From Bradyrhizobium lablabi (lineage in GTDB: Bacteria > Pseudomonadota > Alphaproteobacteria > Rhizobiales > Xanthobacteraceae): a stretch of 64,000 nucleotides of DNA. A program made the translations under genes and the position numbers. The stretch lies in assembly GCF_900141755.1 (NCBI RefSeq), contig NZ_LT670844.1, positions 1,798,001 through 1,862,000 on the forward strand, given 5' to 3'. A model generated the notes under the pieces. It did not search any database. It saw nothing but the letters and a program-made list of their open reading frames with translations, and was not told the origin of the DNA. Positions 38,816-46,973 of the stretch are shown one piece after another; positions within the stretch are counted from its first letter, which is position 1; each line of letters begins with the position of its first letter.

Positions 38816-39691
38816 ATGTTTCGGATCGGCATCACGGGCGCGTTGCTGCTGGCGGCGTTGTCCGGCGCAAGGGCTGAAACGGCGGCCGAGCGCGGCTTCT
38901 ATCTCGTCAATACCATCATGGCCTGCGGCAATTGCCACTCCCCGCGCGACGCCGAGGGCCGGACGATTAGCGACAAGGCGCTTTCCGGCGGACTCAAATT
39001 CACGACGCCGGCCTTTGTCGCGACCGCGCCGAACATCACCCCGGATGTCGAGACCGGGATCGGAGGCTGGAGCGATGCCGAGATCAAGCGCGCGCTGGTC
39101 GAGGGCCTGCGGCCCGATCACGGCCGCCTCGCCGGCGTGCCGCTGGCGGCGATCATGCCGGCCAATTTCTATCGCGCGCTGTTGCCGGACGATCTCGACG
39201 CCATCATCGCCTATCTTCGCAGCATAAAACCGGTCCGGAACGAGGTGCAGGAGCCGGTCTACAAGCTTCCGGTGCACCGCGATGCCTATCCCGACGCCGA
39301 AGCGGGTTTCGATAAGGCGATGCTCGGCGATCCGGTCAGGCGCGGTGCCTATCTCGTGACCATCGGCCATTGCATGGAGTGCCACTCGGCATGGTCGCGC
39401 GGCGTCTCGGATTTCAAAAACGGGCTCGGCCGTGGCGGCCGGGTTTTTCCGGCCCGCGAAGGGTCGCCGGAGGGAACGCCGCCGAGTGTCGCCGCCAACA
39501 TCACCGCCGATCCCGCCGCCGGCATCGGCGCCTGGAGCGATGCCGAGATCGCCCGCGCCATCACCCATGGCATTGCGCGCGACGGACGGCCGCTCAAACC
39601 GCCGATGGCCTATGCTTTTTACGCCGGCCTGAAGGACGCTGATCTCGCCGATATCATCGCCTATCTGCGCACGGTGCCGCCGCTGCAATGA
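38816..39691 (+). CDS. Dihaem cytochrome c, periplasmic
   Basis: A 291-residue exported cytochrome. A signal peptide ends ALSGARA at residue 20. The first haem site is CGNCH (Cys37, Cys40, His41) and the second CMECH (Cys186, Cys189, His190). The two halves are alike (NITPDVETGIGGWSDAEI and NITADPAAGIGAWSDAEI), so it arose by domain duplication. It resembles cytochrome subunits of membrane alcohol or aldehyde dehydrogenases and passes electrons to the respiratory chain. No dehydrogenase partner is adjacent, so its donor is unknown. Confidence 0.92.
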   Translation: MFRIGITGALLLAALSGARAETAAERGFYLVNTIMACGNCHSPRDAEGRTISDKALSGGLKFTTPAFVATAPNITPDVETGIGGWSDAEIKRALVEGLRPDHGRLAGVPLAAIMPANFYRALLPDDLDAIIAYLRSIKPVRNEVQEPVYKLPVHRDAYPDAEAGFDKAMLGDPVRRGAYLVTIGHCMECHSAWSRGVSDFKNGLGRGGRVFPAREGSPEGTPPSVAANITADPAAGIGAWSDAEIARAITHGIARDGRPLKPPMAYAFYAGLKDADLADIIAYLRTVPPLQ

Positions 39692-39746
39692 AGCCATCGC
39701 AAAACAGCCGGTTCCGCGGCGGGCCGGGAAATTGTATTCTTGTTCG

Positions 39747-40052
39747 ATGATCGACGCCGTCACCAAGCCAAAGACAAAGGTCAAGACCAAGACCGAGCGG
39801 CCGCGCCTGCACAAGGTCATCCTGGTCAATGACGACTACACGCCCCGCGAATTCGTGGTCACGGTGCTGAAGGCGGAATTCCGCATGACCGAGGACCAGG
39901 CCCACAAGGTCATGATAACCGCGCACCAGCGTGGCGTCTGCGTGGTCGCGGTCTTCACCAAGGACGTCGCCGAGACCAAGGCAACCCGCGCCACCGACGC
40001 CGGCCGCGCCAAGGGTTATCCGCTATTGTTCACCACCGAGCCCGAAGAATAA
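39747..40052 (+). CDS. clpS: ClpS-family adaptor for ClpAP protease
   Basis: A 101-residue adaptor. The conserved core LHKVILVNDDYTPREFVV, with AHQRGVCVVAVFTKDVAETK, matches ClpS. It delivers N-degron substrates to ClpA. The basic N-terminal extension (KPKTKVKTKTER) is longer than in E. coli and normal for alphaproteobacteria. The ATG at 39747 is preferred over one at 39732. The usual clpA neighbour is absent; many members of this group carry two clpS genes and this may be the solitary one. Confidence 0.92.
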   Translation: MIDAVTKPKTKVKTKTERPRLHKVILVNDDYTPREFVVTVLKAEFRMTEDQAHKVMITAHQRGVCVVAVFTKDVAETKATRATDAGRAKGYPLLFTTEPEE

Positions 40053-40058
40053 CGCACC

Positions 40059-40472
40059 ATGCGAACCGCGATCGCCGCGATGTTGCTGGTGTTCTCGGCG
40101 CAGGCGATGGCCGGCACCACCGCCGGGTACGAAATGGGCGGCAGATACGCGCGCTTCGATCCGGTCGTCAGCCAGTACAATCAATCCGGCGAATTGTTTC
40201 GCATCGAAGGCCACTGCCAGTCGTCCTGCACGCTGTTCCTCGGCATCCGGAACGTCTGCATCGGCCGCGGCGCCACGCTGTTGTTTCATGCCGCGCACGA
40301 CCGCAGTCAAAACGCCTCGGCGTCGCTGACGACCCACATGCTGGACGCCTATAATGCCAGCCTGCGCGACTACGTCACCGCGCACCATTACATGGACACG
40401 CTGGAATTCCACGCCATCTCCGGCCGCGACATGATCCACAAGTTTGGTTATCGCGAGTGCCCAAGGAAGTGA
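40059..40472 (+). CDS. Hypothetical exported protein, ClpP-fold-like
   Basis: A 137-residue protein with a signal peptide (AIAAMLLVFSAQAMA). The segment GHCQSSCTLFLGIRNVCIGRGA resembles secreted ClpP/crotonase-fold proteins of the group, in which a Ser near the first strand is conserved; the HAAHD segment follows. It lacks a clear catalytic triad in full. It starts 6 bp after clpS and is probably co-transcribed. No function is assigned. Confidence 0.7.
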   Translation: MRTAIAAMLLVFSAQAMAGTTAGYEMGGRYARFDPVVSQYNQSGELFRIEGHCQSSCTLFLGIRNVCIGRGATLLFHAAHDRSQNASASLTTHMLDAYNASLRDYVTAHHYMDTLEFHAISGRDMIHKFGYRECPRK

Positions 40473-40499
40473 GCGGCGGCCGTTGGGGCATTTTGGCTT

Positions 40500-40600
40500 C
40501 ATCCTTCGAGACGGCGCTTCGCGCCTCCTCAGGATGAGGTCTGAGACCCTCATGGTGAGGAGCGCGGCAACGCCGCGCGTCTCGAACCACGAGGCCACAG
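40500..40600. repeat. Intergenic palindromic repeat (CCTTCGAGACG family)
   Basis: ATCCTTCGAGACGGCGC and CCTCAGGATGAG are followed by CCTCATGGTGAGGAGCGC and the inverted arm CGCGCGTCTCGAACCACGAGG. The family recurs at about 53303-53447. It separates convergent genes. Confidence 0.8.
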
Positions 40601-40610
40601 CATGCTCGTC

Positions 40611-41795
40611 TCAGCTCGCCGGCACTTCGTCCGCCAACCCATAAACCCGCTCGGCTTTCGAAAATCCCGCGATCGGAAATTCGCCGAGATCGCTCCAGCC
40701 GCCGGCGCAGATGCCGGCAAAACCTTCCGACGCAACGATGGTGCGATGCAGGCGGCCGGCGATTTTTTCCAGCCGCGCGGCGAGATTGACGGCGGGGCCG
40801 ATGCAGGTGAAGTCGAGCCGGTTGCCGCCGCCGATATTGCCGTACAGGACTTTTCCGACGTGCAGCGCGACCCCGAAGCGAAAATGCTCCAGCGCTTCCC
40901 CGACCTGATAATGCATAGCGTCGACACTGGCGCGGGATTCGCGCGCGGCTTCCAGCGCACGCGAGCAAACCTGTTGCACGCTGCCGTCCCTTTGCGTGAC
41001 CGGAAACACGGCCAGCAGCCCATCGCCCATGAATTTCAGGACTTCGCCGCCATGCGTTCGGATCGAGTGCACCTGACAGTCAAAATATTGATTGAGAATA
41101 TCCACCACGGTCTCAGACGGCAGGCGGTCCGACAACGCGGTAAAGCCGCGCAGATCCGACAGCCAGATCGCAGCCTCCATCGTATCGGCATGGCCGCGGC
41201 GAATTTGCCCGGCCAGAATCCGCTCGCCGGCGCGGTTGCCGACATAGGTATCGAGCAGGAGCGCGGCGGTGCGCCGCAGATTGGTGATCTCGACGAGCCG
41301 TGTCAGCGGCGGCATCAGCGATCGCAGCGCGTTCAATTGTTCGTCGCTAAATCCGTTTCCGTGCTTGGTGGACCAGCTCGATGCGTGAGTGTAGCCTGCG
41401 GTCGTCAAAAGCGGCAGCGCGATATAGTCGGTGACCCCTTCGGCACGCATGTCGTCAAAAAACGGGAAGCGTTTTGTCTCGGGATCGTCGAGGCGATACC
41501 TGACCTCGCGCGCCTCGCCGAACACGATTGCCAGCGGGCTATTTTTGAATTCTGGCGAGTCTGCAAAACTGTGATCGGCACTCCCGGCGACCACTTCAGC
41601 ACCCGGCCGCCAGATGAAATTGATGCCGAGAAGATCGGGATGCAGCGTCCGGACGAAGAGGCCGACCCGCCATAGCGGCAGGCCCGCCCCCACCAGGCTT
41701 TCGCAGAATTCCGCCACCATCTGCGGCGGGCTCGCCGCAGACCTCGCGCCGTCGATCAGCCAGTCGCTGATTTGCTTGAGCTCTTGCGCGTTCAT
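40611..41795 (-). CDS. Class III adenylate/guanylate cyclase with N-terminal GAF-like sensor
   Basis: A 394-residue cyclase. Residues ~1-180 look like a sensor (GAF-like, ending in a coiled stretch PPLTRLVEITNLRRTAALL). The catalytic domain has both metal Asp residues (LSDLRGFT and MGDGLLAVF) and the transition-state Asn and Arg in GPAVNLAARLE, so it should be active, unlike the 11707-14457 protein. It makes cyclic nucleotide in response to an unknown signal. It stands alone, flanked by repeats. Confidence 0.92.
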   Translation of the reverse strand: MNAQELKQISDWLIDGARSAASPPQMVAEFCESLVGAGLPLWRVGLFVRTLHPDLLGINFIWRPGAEVVAGSADHSFADSPEFKNSPLAIVFGEAREVRYRLDDPETKRFPFFDDMRAEGVTDYIALPLLTTAGYTHASSWSTKHGNGFSDEQLNALRSLMPPLTRLVEITNLRRTAALLLDTYVGNRAGERILAGQIRRGHADTMEAAIWLSDLRGFTALSDRLPSETVVDILNQYFDCQVHSIRTHGGEVLKFMGDGLLAVFPVTQRDGSVQQVCSRALEAARESRASVDAMHYQVGEALEHFRFGVALHVGKVLYGNIGGGNRLDFTCIGPAVNLAARLEKIAGRLHRTIVASEGFAGICAGGWSDLGEFPIAGFSKAERVYGLADEVPAS

Positions 41796-41927
41796 GACCC
41801 TATTTGCTGCGTAAGTTCGGGGAACGTCAAGCTAACACAAATGCGGCTGGTGGAATATTGGAAGATGACGTCGCGGTTTGAGAGGGGGGAGTATGAGTTT
41901 GGATGATCCGCGGACATCTTACAGACC

Positions 41928-42051
41928 GTCATTGCGAGCCAACGGGTCGCGCGAACGCGCGCCCCGATGACATGCTCCGCGAAGCAATCCGGCTTTTGGT
42001 GTGCCGAGGCAGAAGCTGGATTGCTTCGTCGCTGCGCGCCTCGCAATGACG
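41928..42051. repeat. Intergenic palindromic repeat (GTCATTGCGAG family)
   Basis: GTCATTGCGAGCCAACGGG at the left and CGCCTCGCAATGACGG at the right form inverted ends, with GAAGCAATCCGG against CTGGATTGCTTCG inside. It abuts the second structured element; a worn version precedes copy 1 at about 19778-19840. Confidence 0.75.
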
Positions 42052-42572
42052 GCAAGATAAGACTCCGCGATCTCGCGGCGCGATGCGCCCGAGCTTTGCC
42101 AAAACGTTCCGCCCCTTGAGGGCGTGGGGAATGCCGGGTGCCGATGCACCCGCAGCCGCGCGTGTAGTGTAGTAAACACGCGCGTTAGTCACCACGAGTC
42201 CACCGGAACATCCCGGCATTCCCGCACGCAGTGGTTTTACGGCTTATTTCGTGCTCTCCCCGGTGACCGGGCTCTTTTGCCACCGTCATCAGCGGAATTG
42301 CTTCCACCGACTTGACACCAGCGTCGGGGTGTCAGGACCACACGACTTCGCCGTCCGCTTAAGCGCTGTTCGTCAATAGCGCTGCCGCGTCCACCGCATC
42401 CCGTCCCGCGTTCGTGACGACCGCGAAGCGCCCCTCGAGTGGGACGAGACGGCGGTGGATATAGAGGTGATTTGGGTCAGGAGGGAACGGGAATATTTTT
42501 GCAAGGAGGACTGGACAGGGCAAATCACGTTGATCCGTCTCAACAATTTAGCCTGCGCGCGCATGTCGGTCG
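42009..42572 (+). repeat. Structured intergenic element, copy 2
   Basis: The second copy of the element at 19778-20375. The long-range stem pairs 42122-42138 with 42212-42229 (one bulge). The inner hairpin pairs 42157-42165 with 42176-42184 (9 bp, perfect). TGACACC (42313-42319) pairs with GGTGTCA (42328-42334). Bases in all three stems differ from copy 1, but pairing is kept. The 3' reading frame (about 42467-42553) is conserved as WVRREREYFCK and ITLIRLNNL, here open further downstream. This fills most of the 900-bp gap between the cyclase and the toxin-antitoxin pair. Confidence 0.6.
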
Positions 42573-42587
42573 CGCGGGCAGTGTTAC

Positions 42588-42666
42588 GCAGCCCGGATGG
42601 AGCGCAGCGAAATCCGGGAACGAACGTGGCACTGGCCCCGGATTTCGCTTCGCTCCATCCGGGCTA
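42588..42666. repeat. Intergenic palindromic repeat left of toxin-antitoxin pair
   Basis: AGCCCGGATGGAGCGCAGCG and its inverted arm CGCTTCGCTCCATCCGGGCT form a long hairpin. A relative lies at 43288-43374, so the DUF433/DUF5615 pair is bracketed. Confidence 0.8.
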
Positions 42667-42717
42667 CTTGCTGACAAAAGTCGCCAACGGTGCTATTGTG
42701 AGAGGATGGTGTTGCCA

Positions 42718-42945
42718 ATGTCAGATCTCTTGAAAAGAATAACGATCGACGCCGATCGCATGCACGGCCGTCCATGTATTCGCGGCTTGCGCGTTACGGT
42801 GGCGGACATTCTTGGCTTGATGTCGGCCGGCCAATCGCGAGAGACGATTCTTCAGGAGTATCCTTATCTCGAAGACGCGGACATCGATGCGGTTCTGGCC
42901 TTTGCTGCCCGTCAGGCGGACCATCCCATCATCGCGGCGGAATAG
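42718..42945 (+). CDS. DUF433 antitoxin
   Basis: A 75-residue DUF433 protein: RITIDADRMHGRPCIRGLRV is the family signature, followed by the winged-helix part ILGLMSAGQSRETILQEYPY. DUF433 proteins are antitoxins of DUF5615 (PIN-like) toxins and bind DNA. The stop lies 3 bp before the toxin start. GAGAGGATGG precedes the ATG at 42718; the in-frame ATG at 42706 is the alternative. The module is typically autoregulated. Confidence 0.9.
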   Translation: MSDLLKRITIDADRMHGRPCIRGLRVTVADILGLMSAGQSRETILQEYPYLEDADIDAVLAFAARQADHPIIAAE

Positions 42946-42948
42946 GTT

Positions 42949-43284
42949 TTGCTCTTTCTGGTCGACGCGCAGCTTCCGCCCTTGCTGGCAGAGGCGTTGC
43001 GCCAGGCCGGCTGTGAGGCGGTTCACGTCATCGATCTCGGGTTGCAGGCAGCTACCGACGAGCAGATTTGGGATGAAGCCATTTCCCGCTCGGCGGTTCT
43101 CGTCACCAAGGATCGCGACTTTGCCCTTCGCCGGGCTGCAACGAACGATGGCCCAGCGATCCTGTGGGTCAGAGTTGGCAATACGAGCAATCGAAAGCTG
43201 ATCGAGCTGGTGTTGCGCGCCTTGCCGGCAATTATCGCTGCGATCGAACGCGATGAAGCAGTGATCGAATTTATCGGGCGTTAG
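42949..43284 (+). CDS. DUF5615 PIN-like toxin
   Basis: A 111-residue PIN-like protein. The acidic residues expected for a PIN-type nuclease are in FLVDAQLPP, VHVIDLG, DEQIWDEA and VTKDRDFAL. It begins at TTG 42949, 3 bp after the antitoxin stop, so expression depends on coupling. It is predicted to be an RNase-like toxin held inactive by the DUF433 partner. RNA cleavage is inferred from fold family only. Confidence 0.88.
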   Translation: MLFLVDAQLPPLLAEALRQAGCEAVHVIDLGLQAATDEQIWDEAISRSAVLVTKDRDFALRRAATNDGPAILWVRVGNTSNRKLIELVLRALPAIIAAIERDEAVIEFIGR

Positions 43285-43287
43285 CGA

Positions 43288-43374
43288 GTAGCCCGCATGA
43301 GCGTAGCGAAATGCGGGTACCGCGGGAAGCGAGAACAACCCGGATGTCGCTTTGCTCATCCGGGCTACGCTTGC
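43288..43374. repeat. Intergenic palindromic repeat right of toxin-antitoxin pair
   Basis: AGCCCGCATGAGCGTAGCG and CGCTTTGCTCATCCGGGCT are the inverted arms. The right end (GGGCTACGCTTGC) supplies the stop codon of the next minus-strand gene. Confidence 0.75.
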
Positions 43375-43754
43375 TGTTCCTTATCGTCAGCGGCCGTTCG
43401 CCGATTGCAGTTTGCCTGGTACTTCTTCCAAGATTTAATCGTCAAAGCGGTGAACCAAAAAAACATGGCCAGCACGATCAAACCAATGACAATTTTTTCG
43501 AAGATGAAGCAAAGCAGCGAGACGCCGAGCGTGGCGGAGCAAAAACCTATCTGAGACTTCACATATTCCGCCTGCAGCACTAAAGGCGTTGAAGAACGAA
43601 GCACATACTCAGGGAATGCAAATTTCGAACTCACCCCATCCTGGAATTGTGGAGGTAACGAATCGATGAGCGCGACATAAGTTGTTTGGTATTTGAAGGC
43701 TGACCAGAGAATGGCGACAGCAGTTGCAATTACCAGGATTGGAACGGCAATCAC
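43365..43754 (-). CDS. Hypothetical membrane protein (about three helices)
   Basis: A ~129-residue protein with a first helix VPILVIATAVAILWSAF, a periplasmic loop with VALIDSLPPQFQDGV, two further helices (SATLGVSLLCFIFEK and IVIGLIVLAMFFWFTAL) and a basic tail. I use the GTG at 43754 because GGGAGAGTAGG precedes it; the open frame reaches 43835 but starts inside a repeat. The last codons and stop lie in the repeat at 43288-43374, so the original C-terminus may have been replaced. Function unknown. Confidence 0.6.
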   Translation of the reverse strand: MIAVPILVIATAVAILWSAFKYQTTYVALIDSLPPQFQDGVSSKFAFPEYVLRSSTPLVLQAEYVKSQIGFCSATLGVSLLCFIFEKIVIGLIVLAMFFWFTALTIKSWKKYQANCNRRTAADDKEQQA

Positions 43755-43837
43755 CCTACTCTCCCTTGATGCTAGACGACCCCAAGACGATATAATGCCC
43801 GCTGGGCGGGTTGAGGCGAAGGCGTAATCCGTCATCT

Positions 43838-43882
43838 CGGCGGCGCTAACGGCGGGTTACGCTTCGCTAACCCATCCTACGG
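43838..43882. repeat. Short palindromic repeat (GGCGGGTTACGC type)
   Basis: GGCGGGTTACGCTTCGCTAA and adjacent CCCATCCTACG form a small hairpin between the hypothetical membrane gene and the 3' end of aroC. I recognise the motif as a common repeat in this group. Confidence 0.55.
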
Positions 43883-44968
43883 ACTGCCCACCTGCCCGCG
43901 ATGGCGCAGAAAATGATCCGCCAGCACACAGGCCATCATGGCTTCGCCAACCGGCACCGCGCGGATGCCGACGCAGGGGTCGTGGCGGCCTTTTGTCATG
44001 ATGTCGGTGTCGGCGCCCTTGCGATCGACGGTGCGGCGCGGCGATAAAATTGACGACGTTGGCTTCACCGCAAACCGCGCTACCACCGGCTGGCCGGTCG
44101 AAATGCCGCCCAAGATGCCGCCGGCGTGATTGGACAAAAAGCTGACGCCCTGATTGCCCATGCGCATTTCGTCGGCGTTTTCCTCGCCGGATAATTCAGC
44201 GGCGCCAAAGCCCGAGCCGATCTCGACGCCTTTGACGGCGTTGATGCTCATCAGCGCCGCGGCCAGGTCAGCATCGAGCTTTGCGTAGATCGGCGCGCCG
44301 AGGCCGGCCGGCACGCCTTCGGCGATCACCTCGATCACCGCACCGATCGAGGAACCTTTTTTACGGATACCGTCGAGATAATCCTCGAAGAACGCGGCCT
44401 TGTCCTTGTCGGGGCAGAAGAACGGATTGCGCGCGATCTCGTCAAAATCCCATTTGTCGCGGTCGATCTTGTGCGGGCCCATCTGCACCAGCGCGCCGCG
44501 CACGGTGACGCCGGGCAGGATTTTCCGCGCGATCGCGCCGGCGGCGACCCGCGTCGCGGTCTCGCGCGCGGAGGAGCGCCCGCCGCCGCGGTAGTCGCGC
44601 AGGCCGTATTTTGCCTCATAGGTGAAGTCGGCATGGCCCGGGCGAAACTTGTCCTTGATGTCGGAATAATCCTTCGAGCGCTGGTCGGTGTTCTCGATCA
44701 GGAGCGCAATCGGCGTGCCGGTCGTGACCTGCACGCCGGTCTCCGGATGCGCCATCACGCCGGACAGGATTTTGACGGCATCGGCCTCCTGGCGCTGGGT
44801 CGTAAAACGCGACTGGCCGGGGCGGCGGCGATCGAGATCGTGCTGGATGTCCTCAGTCGTCAGCGGCAGCAGCGGCGGGCAGCCATCGACCACGCAGCCG
44901 ATCGCAACCCCGTGGCTCTCGCCGAAGGTCGTGACCCGGAACATATGGCCGAAAGTGTTGAAGGACAT
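43877..44968 (-). CDS. aroC: Chorismate synthase
   Basis: A 363-residue enzyme with all family signatures: [17 protein letters not shown] near the N-terminus, the FMN/substrate loop [36 protein letters not shown], and the C-terminal [13 protein letters not shown]. It converts EPSP to chorismate using reduced FMN, the last step of the shikimate pathway. A perfect 38-bp palindrome lies 20 bp upstream of the start, a possible operator. The gene is monocistronic; the phosphatase gene upstream is same-strand but 275 bp away. Confidence 0.97.
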   Translation of the reverse strand: MSFNTFGHMFRVTTFGESHGVAIGCVVDGCPPLLPLTTEDIQHDLDRRRPGQSRFTTQRQEADAVKILSGVMAHPETGVQVTTGTPIALLIENTDQRSKDYSDIKDKFRPGHADFTYEAKYGLRDYRGGGRSSARETATRVAAGAIARKILPGVTVRGALVQMGPHKIDRDKWDFDEIARNPFFCPDKDKAAFFEDYLDGIRKKGSSIGAVIEVIAEGVPAGLGAPIYAKLDADLAAALMSINAVKGVEIGSGFGAAELSGEENADEMRMGNQGVSFLSNHAGGILGGISTGQPVVARFAVKPTSSILSPRRTVDRKGADTDIMTKGRHDPCVGIRAVPVGEAMMACVLADHFLRHRGQVGSP

Positions 44969-44987
44969 TGCGTTGCGCCTGGTCGCC

Positions 44988-45025
44988 TATGTTGACAATC
45001 CGCATTAATGCGGATTGTCAACATA
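44988..45025. promoter_or_regulatory. Perfect 38-bp palindrome upstream of aroC
   Basis: The 19-bp half-site starts TATGTTGACAATCCGCATT, and its exact inverted copy follows without a spacer. A TTGACA lies within each arm, on opposite strands, so the site may overlap a promoter. It ends 19 bp before the aroC start codon. No member of the dispersed repeat families matches it. Either a repressor operator or a strong hairpin is possible. Confidence 0.55.
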
Positions 45026-45069
45026 ACCACGTGTCGTAGCGCATTGTTCAAGGGTGTCAAATGCCCTTC

Positions 45070-45204
45070 TCTGTCGTCATGGCCGGGCTTGTGCCGGCCA
45101 TCCACGTCTTCCTTGCCGCCAGACCGTTAAGACGTGGATGCCCGGGCATAGGCGAGCGGAAGCGACGCCGTCCTTCGGACGGCTATGCCCGGGCATGACG
45201 GCGG
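45070..45204. repeat. Intergenic repeat (GTCATGGCCGGGC family) with nested 43-bp module
   Basis: Inverted ends are CGTCATGGCCGGGCTTGTGC and GCCCGGGCATGACG, with CCACGTCTT against AAGACGTGG inside. A 43-bp module at 45147-45189, identical to ones at 48537-48579 and 58788-58830, occupies the terminal loop. Confidence 0.8.
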
Positions 45205-45243
45205 AGGGTGGGCATGACGGTGGAGAGGTGGCGCGTTCCGCCC

Positions 45244-45837
45244 TTAACTATACTTCGAGAGCCCGCCGTCGCTGAACACATAGACCGCGCCCTGCTCGAT
45301 CGCCAGATCGGCGGCGCTCTCCGGCGTCTCGAAGCCCAGCGCCACCATCAGCGCCCGCGCGGTGCCGCCATGGGCGACCGCGACCGTGTCGCCGGTCAGC
45401 TGATGGTACCAGTCACTCACCCTCGTCTGCACCTCGACATAGCTCTCGCCGCCCGGCGGCGCCATCGTCCATTTTGCCACCTGGCGCCTGGCAAAGAGCG
45501 CGGGATCGGCCGCCTGCATCTGGACCAAGGTCGAGCCTTCCCACTCGCCGTAGCCGATCTCGCGCAAGCGGTCGTCGATCGCGTAGTCGCCGGGCGCCAG
45601 TTTTAGCGCGCCGCGCACCAATTCCATGGTCGCGCGGGCGCGGCCGAGCGGGCTGGCGACGAACGGGAGCGACGTCGCGCTGCGCCCGTCGCGCACAAAC
45701 AAATCAGCGAGGATGAGGCCGGCGTGGGCCGCCTGCGTGTGGCCGAGATCGTTGAGCGGAATGTCCTGCGCGCCCTGCAGCCGGCCTTCGGCGTTCCACT
45801 GGGTCTCGCCGTGGCGAATGTAGTAAATCGTCGGCAT
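45244..45837 (-). CDS. Histidine phosphatase family protein (phosphoglycerate-mutase-like)
   Basis: A 197-residue branch-1 histidine phosphatase. IRHGETQWNAEG holds the catalytic His9, ASPLGRARAT the second Arg, and VAHGGTARAL the second His. It removes phosphate from a small molecule or acts as a phosphoglycerate mutase-like enzyme; the substrate is unknown. The ATG at 45837 is where similarity starts; an open frame to 45957 is repeat sequence. It lies 120 bp downstream of fabI in the same orientation, separated by a repeat. Confidence 0.92.
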   Translation of the reverse strand: MPTIYYIRHGETQWNAEGRLQGAQDIPLNDLGHTQAAHAGLILADLFVRDGRSATSLPFVASPLGRARATMELVRGALKLAPGDYAIDDRLREIGYGEWEGSTLVQMQAADPALFARRQVAKWTMAPPGGESYVEVQTRVSDWYHQLTGDTVAVAHGGTARALMVALGFETPESAADLAIEQGAVYVFSDGGLSKYS

Positions 45838-45859
45838 GCCAGTGTCGCGTTTCCTGTCC

Positions 45860-45952
45860 GTCATGCCCGGCCTTGTGCCGGGCATCCACGTCTTTCTTTG
45901 GTTGGTGCTGAAAAAAGACGTGGATGGCCGGGACAAGCCCGGCCATGACGGA
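45860..45952. repeat. Intergenic repeat (GTCATGCCCGGC family), empty of the 43-bp module
   Basis: CCGTCATGCCCGGC and GCCGGGACAAGCCCGGCC with the closing ATGACGG form inverted ends, and CCACGTCTTT pairs with AAAGACGTGG. The loop GGGACAAGCCC is the intact equivalent of the interrupted loop at 58779-58835. It separates fabI from the phosphatase gene. Confidence 0.8.
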
Positions 45953-45957
45953 GTCAA

Positions 45958-46776
45958 TCAATCCTTCACCAGCGAAATATCCGGCGCGTCCGGCCGCTTC
46001 ATGCCGACGACGTGATAGCCGGAATCGACGTGATGCACCTCGCCGGTGACGGCGCGCGACAGGTCGGAGAGCAGATACAGCGCGCTGTCGCCGACTTCCT
46101 CTGTTGTCACCGTGCGGCGCATCGGCGCGTTATATTCATTCCACTTCAGGATATAGCGGAAGTCGCCGATGCCGGACGCGGCCAGCGTCTTGATCGGACC
46201 CGCCGAAATCGCGTTGACGCGGATGTTCTTCTCTCCGAGGTCGGCGGCGAGATAGCGCACGCTTGCCTCCAGCGCCGCTTTTGCCACGCCCATCACGTTG
46301 TAATGCGGCATCCACTTCTCGGCGCCGTAATAAGTCAGCGTCAGGATCGAGCCGCCATCGGTCAAAAGCCTTTCGGCGCGCTGCGCGATCGCGGTCAGCG
46401 AGTAGCAGCTGATCAACATGGTCTTTGAAAAATTATCGGCAGTCGTTTCAAGATAGCGGCCGTCGAGCTGGTCCTTGTCGGAAAACGCGATCGCGTGCAC
46501 GACGAAATCTATTCTGCCCCATTTCTCCTTCAGCACGTCGAAGACGGCATCGATGGTTGCGGGATCGGTGACGTCGCAATGCCCGAGCAGGAGACCGTTG
46601 AGCTCCTTGGCGAGCGGCTCGACGCGTTTCTTGAGCGCGTCACCCTGCCAGGTCAGCGCGATCTCGGCGCCCGCCGCATGGCAGGCCTTCGCAATGCCCC
46701 AGGCGATCGAGCGGTTGTTGGCGACGCCGAGGATCACGCCGCGCTTGCCCTGCATCAGACCTGAATTTTGCGCCAT
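45958..46776 (-). CDS. fabI: Enoyl-[acyl-carrier-protein] reductase
   Basis: A 272-residue NADH-dependent FabI. It has the cofactor loop GVANNRSIAWGIAKA, the catalytic pair Tyr-x6-Lys in HYNVMGVAKAALE, and the substrate-loop AGPIKTLAASGI. It performs the last reduction of each fatty-acid elongation cycle. I prefer the ATG at 46776 (MAQNSGLMQG); a GTG at 46803 is also in frame. It is divergent from the ECF sigma gene. Confidence 0.95.
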   Translation of the reverse strand: MAQNSGLMQGKRGVILGVANNRSIAWGIAKACHAAGAEIALTWQGDALKKRVEPLAKELNGLLLGHCDVTDPATIDAVFDVLKEKWGRIDFVVHAIAFSDKDQLDGRYLETTADNFSKTMLISCYSLTAIAQRAERLLTDGGSILTLTYYGAEKWMPHYNVMGVAKAALEASVRYLAADLGEKNIRVNAISAGPIKTLAASGIGDFRYILKWNEYNAPMRRTVTTEEVGDSALYLLSDLSRAVTGEVHHVDSGYHVVGMKRPDAPDISLVKD

Positions 46777-46973
46777 CTTGGGTTTCCAATCGACCTTGCT
46801 CACCTCTCGGGGTACACTAGCGCCTTCGGCCGGTACAGCCCAAATCCGCCCCGGTTAGCGCTGTCCGCTTAACAACCCCGAACAGCCGGAATAGCCCCAC
46901 CATTTCGGTGTTATGTTGGGCAAGGCGTTGGCGAGTTTTGACGCCGACCGGACAAAGCCGAGATCGAGCCTCG

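Noticed and set aside
45838..45957. N-terminal extension of the histidine phosphatase
   Set aside because: The frame is open but codes for repeat-derived sequence (WPGLSRPST-type), seen wherever this repeat family occurs; the family start is at 45837.
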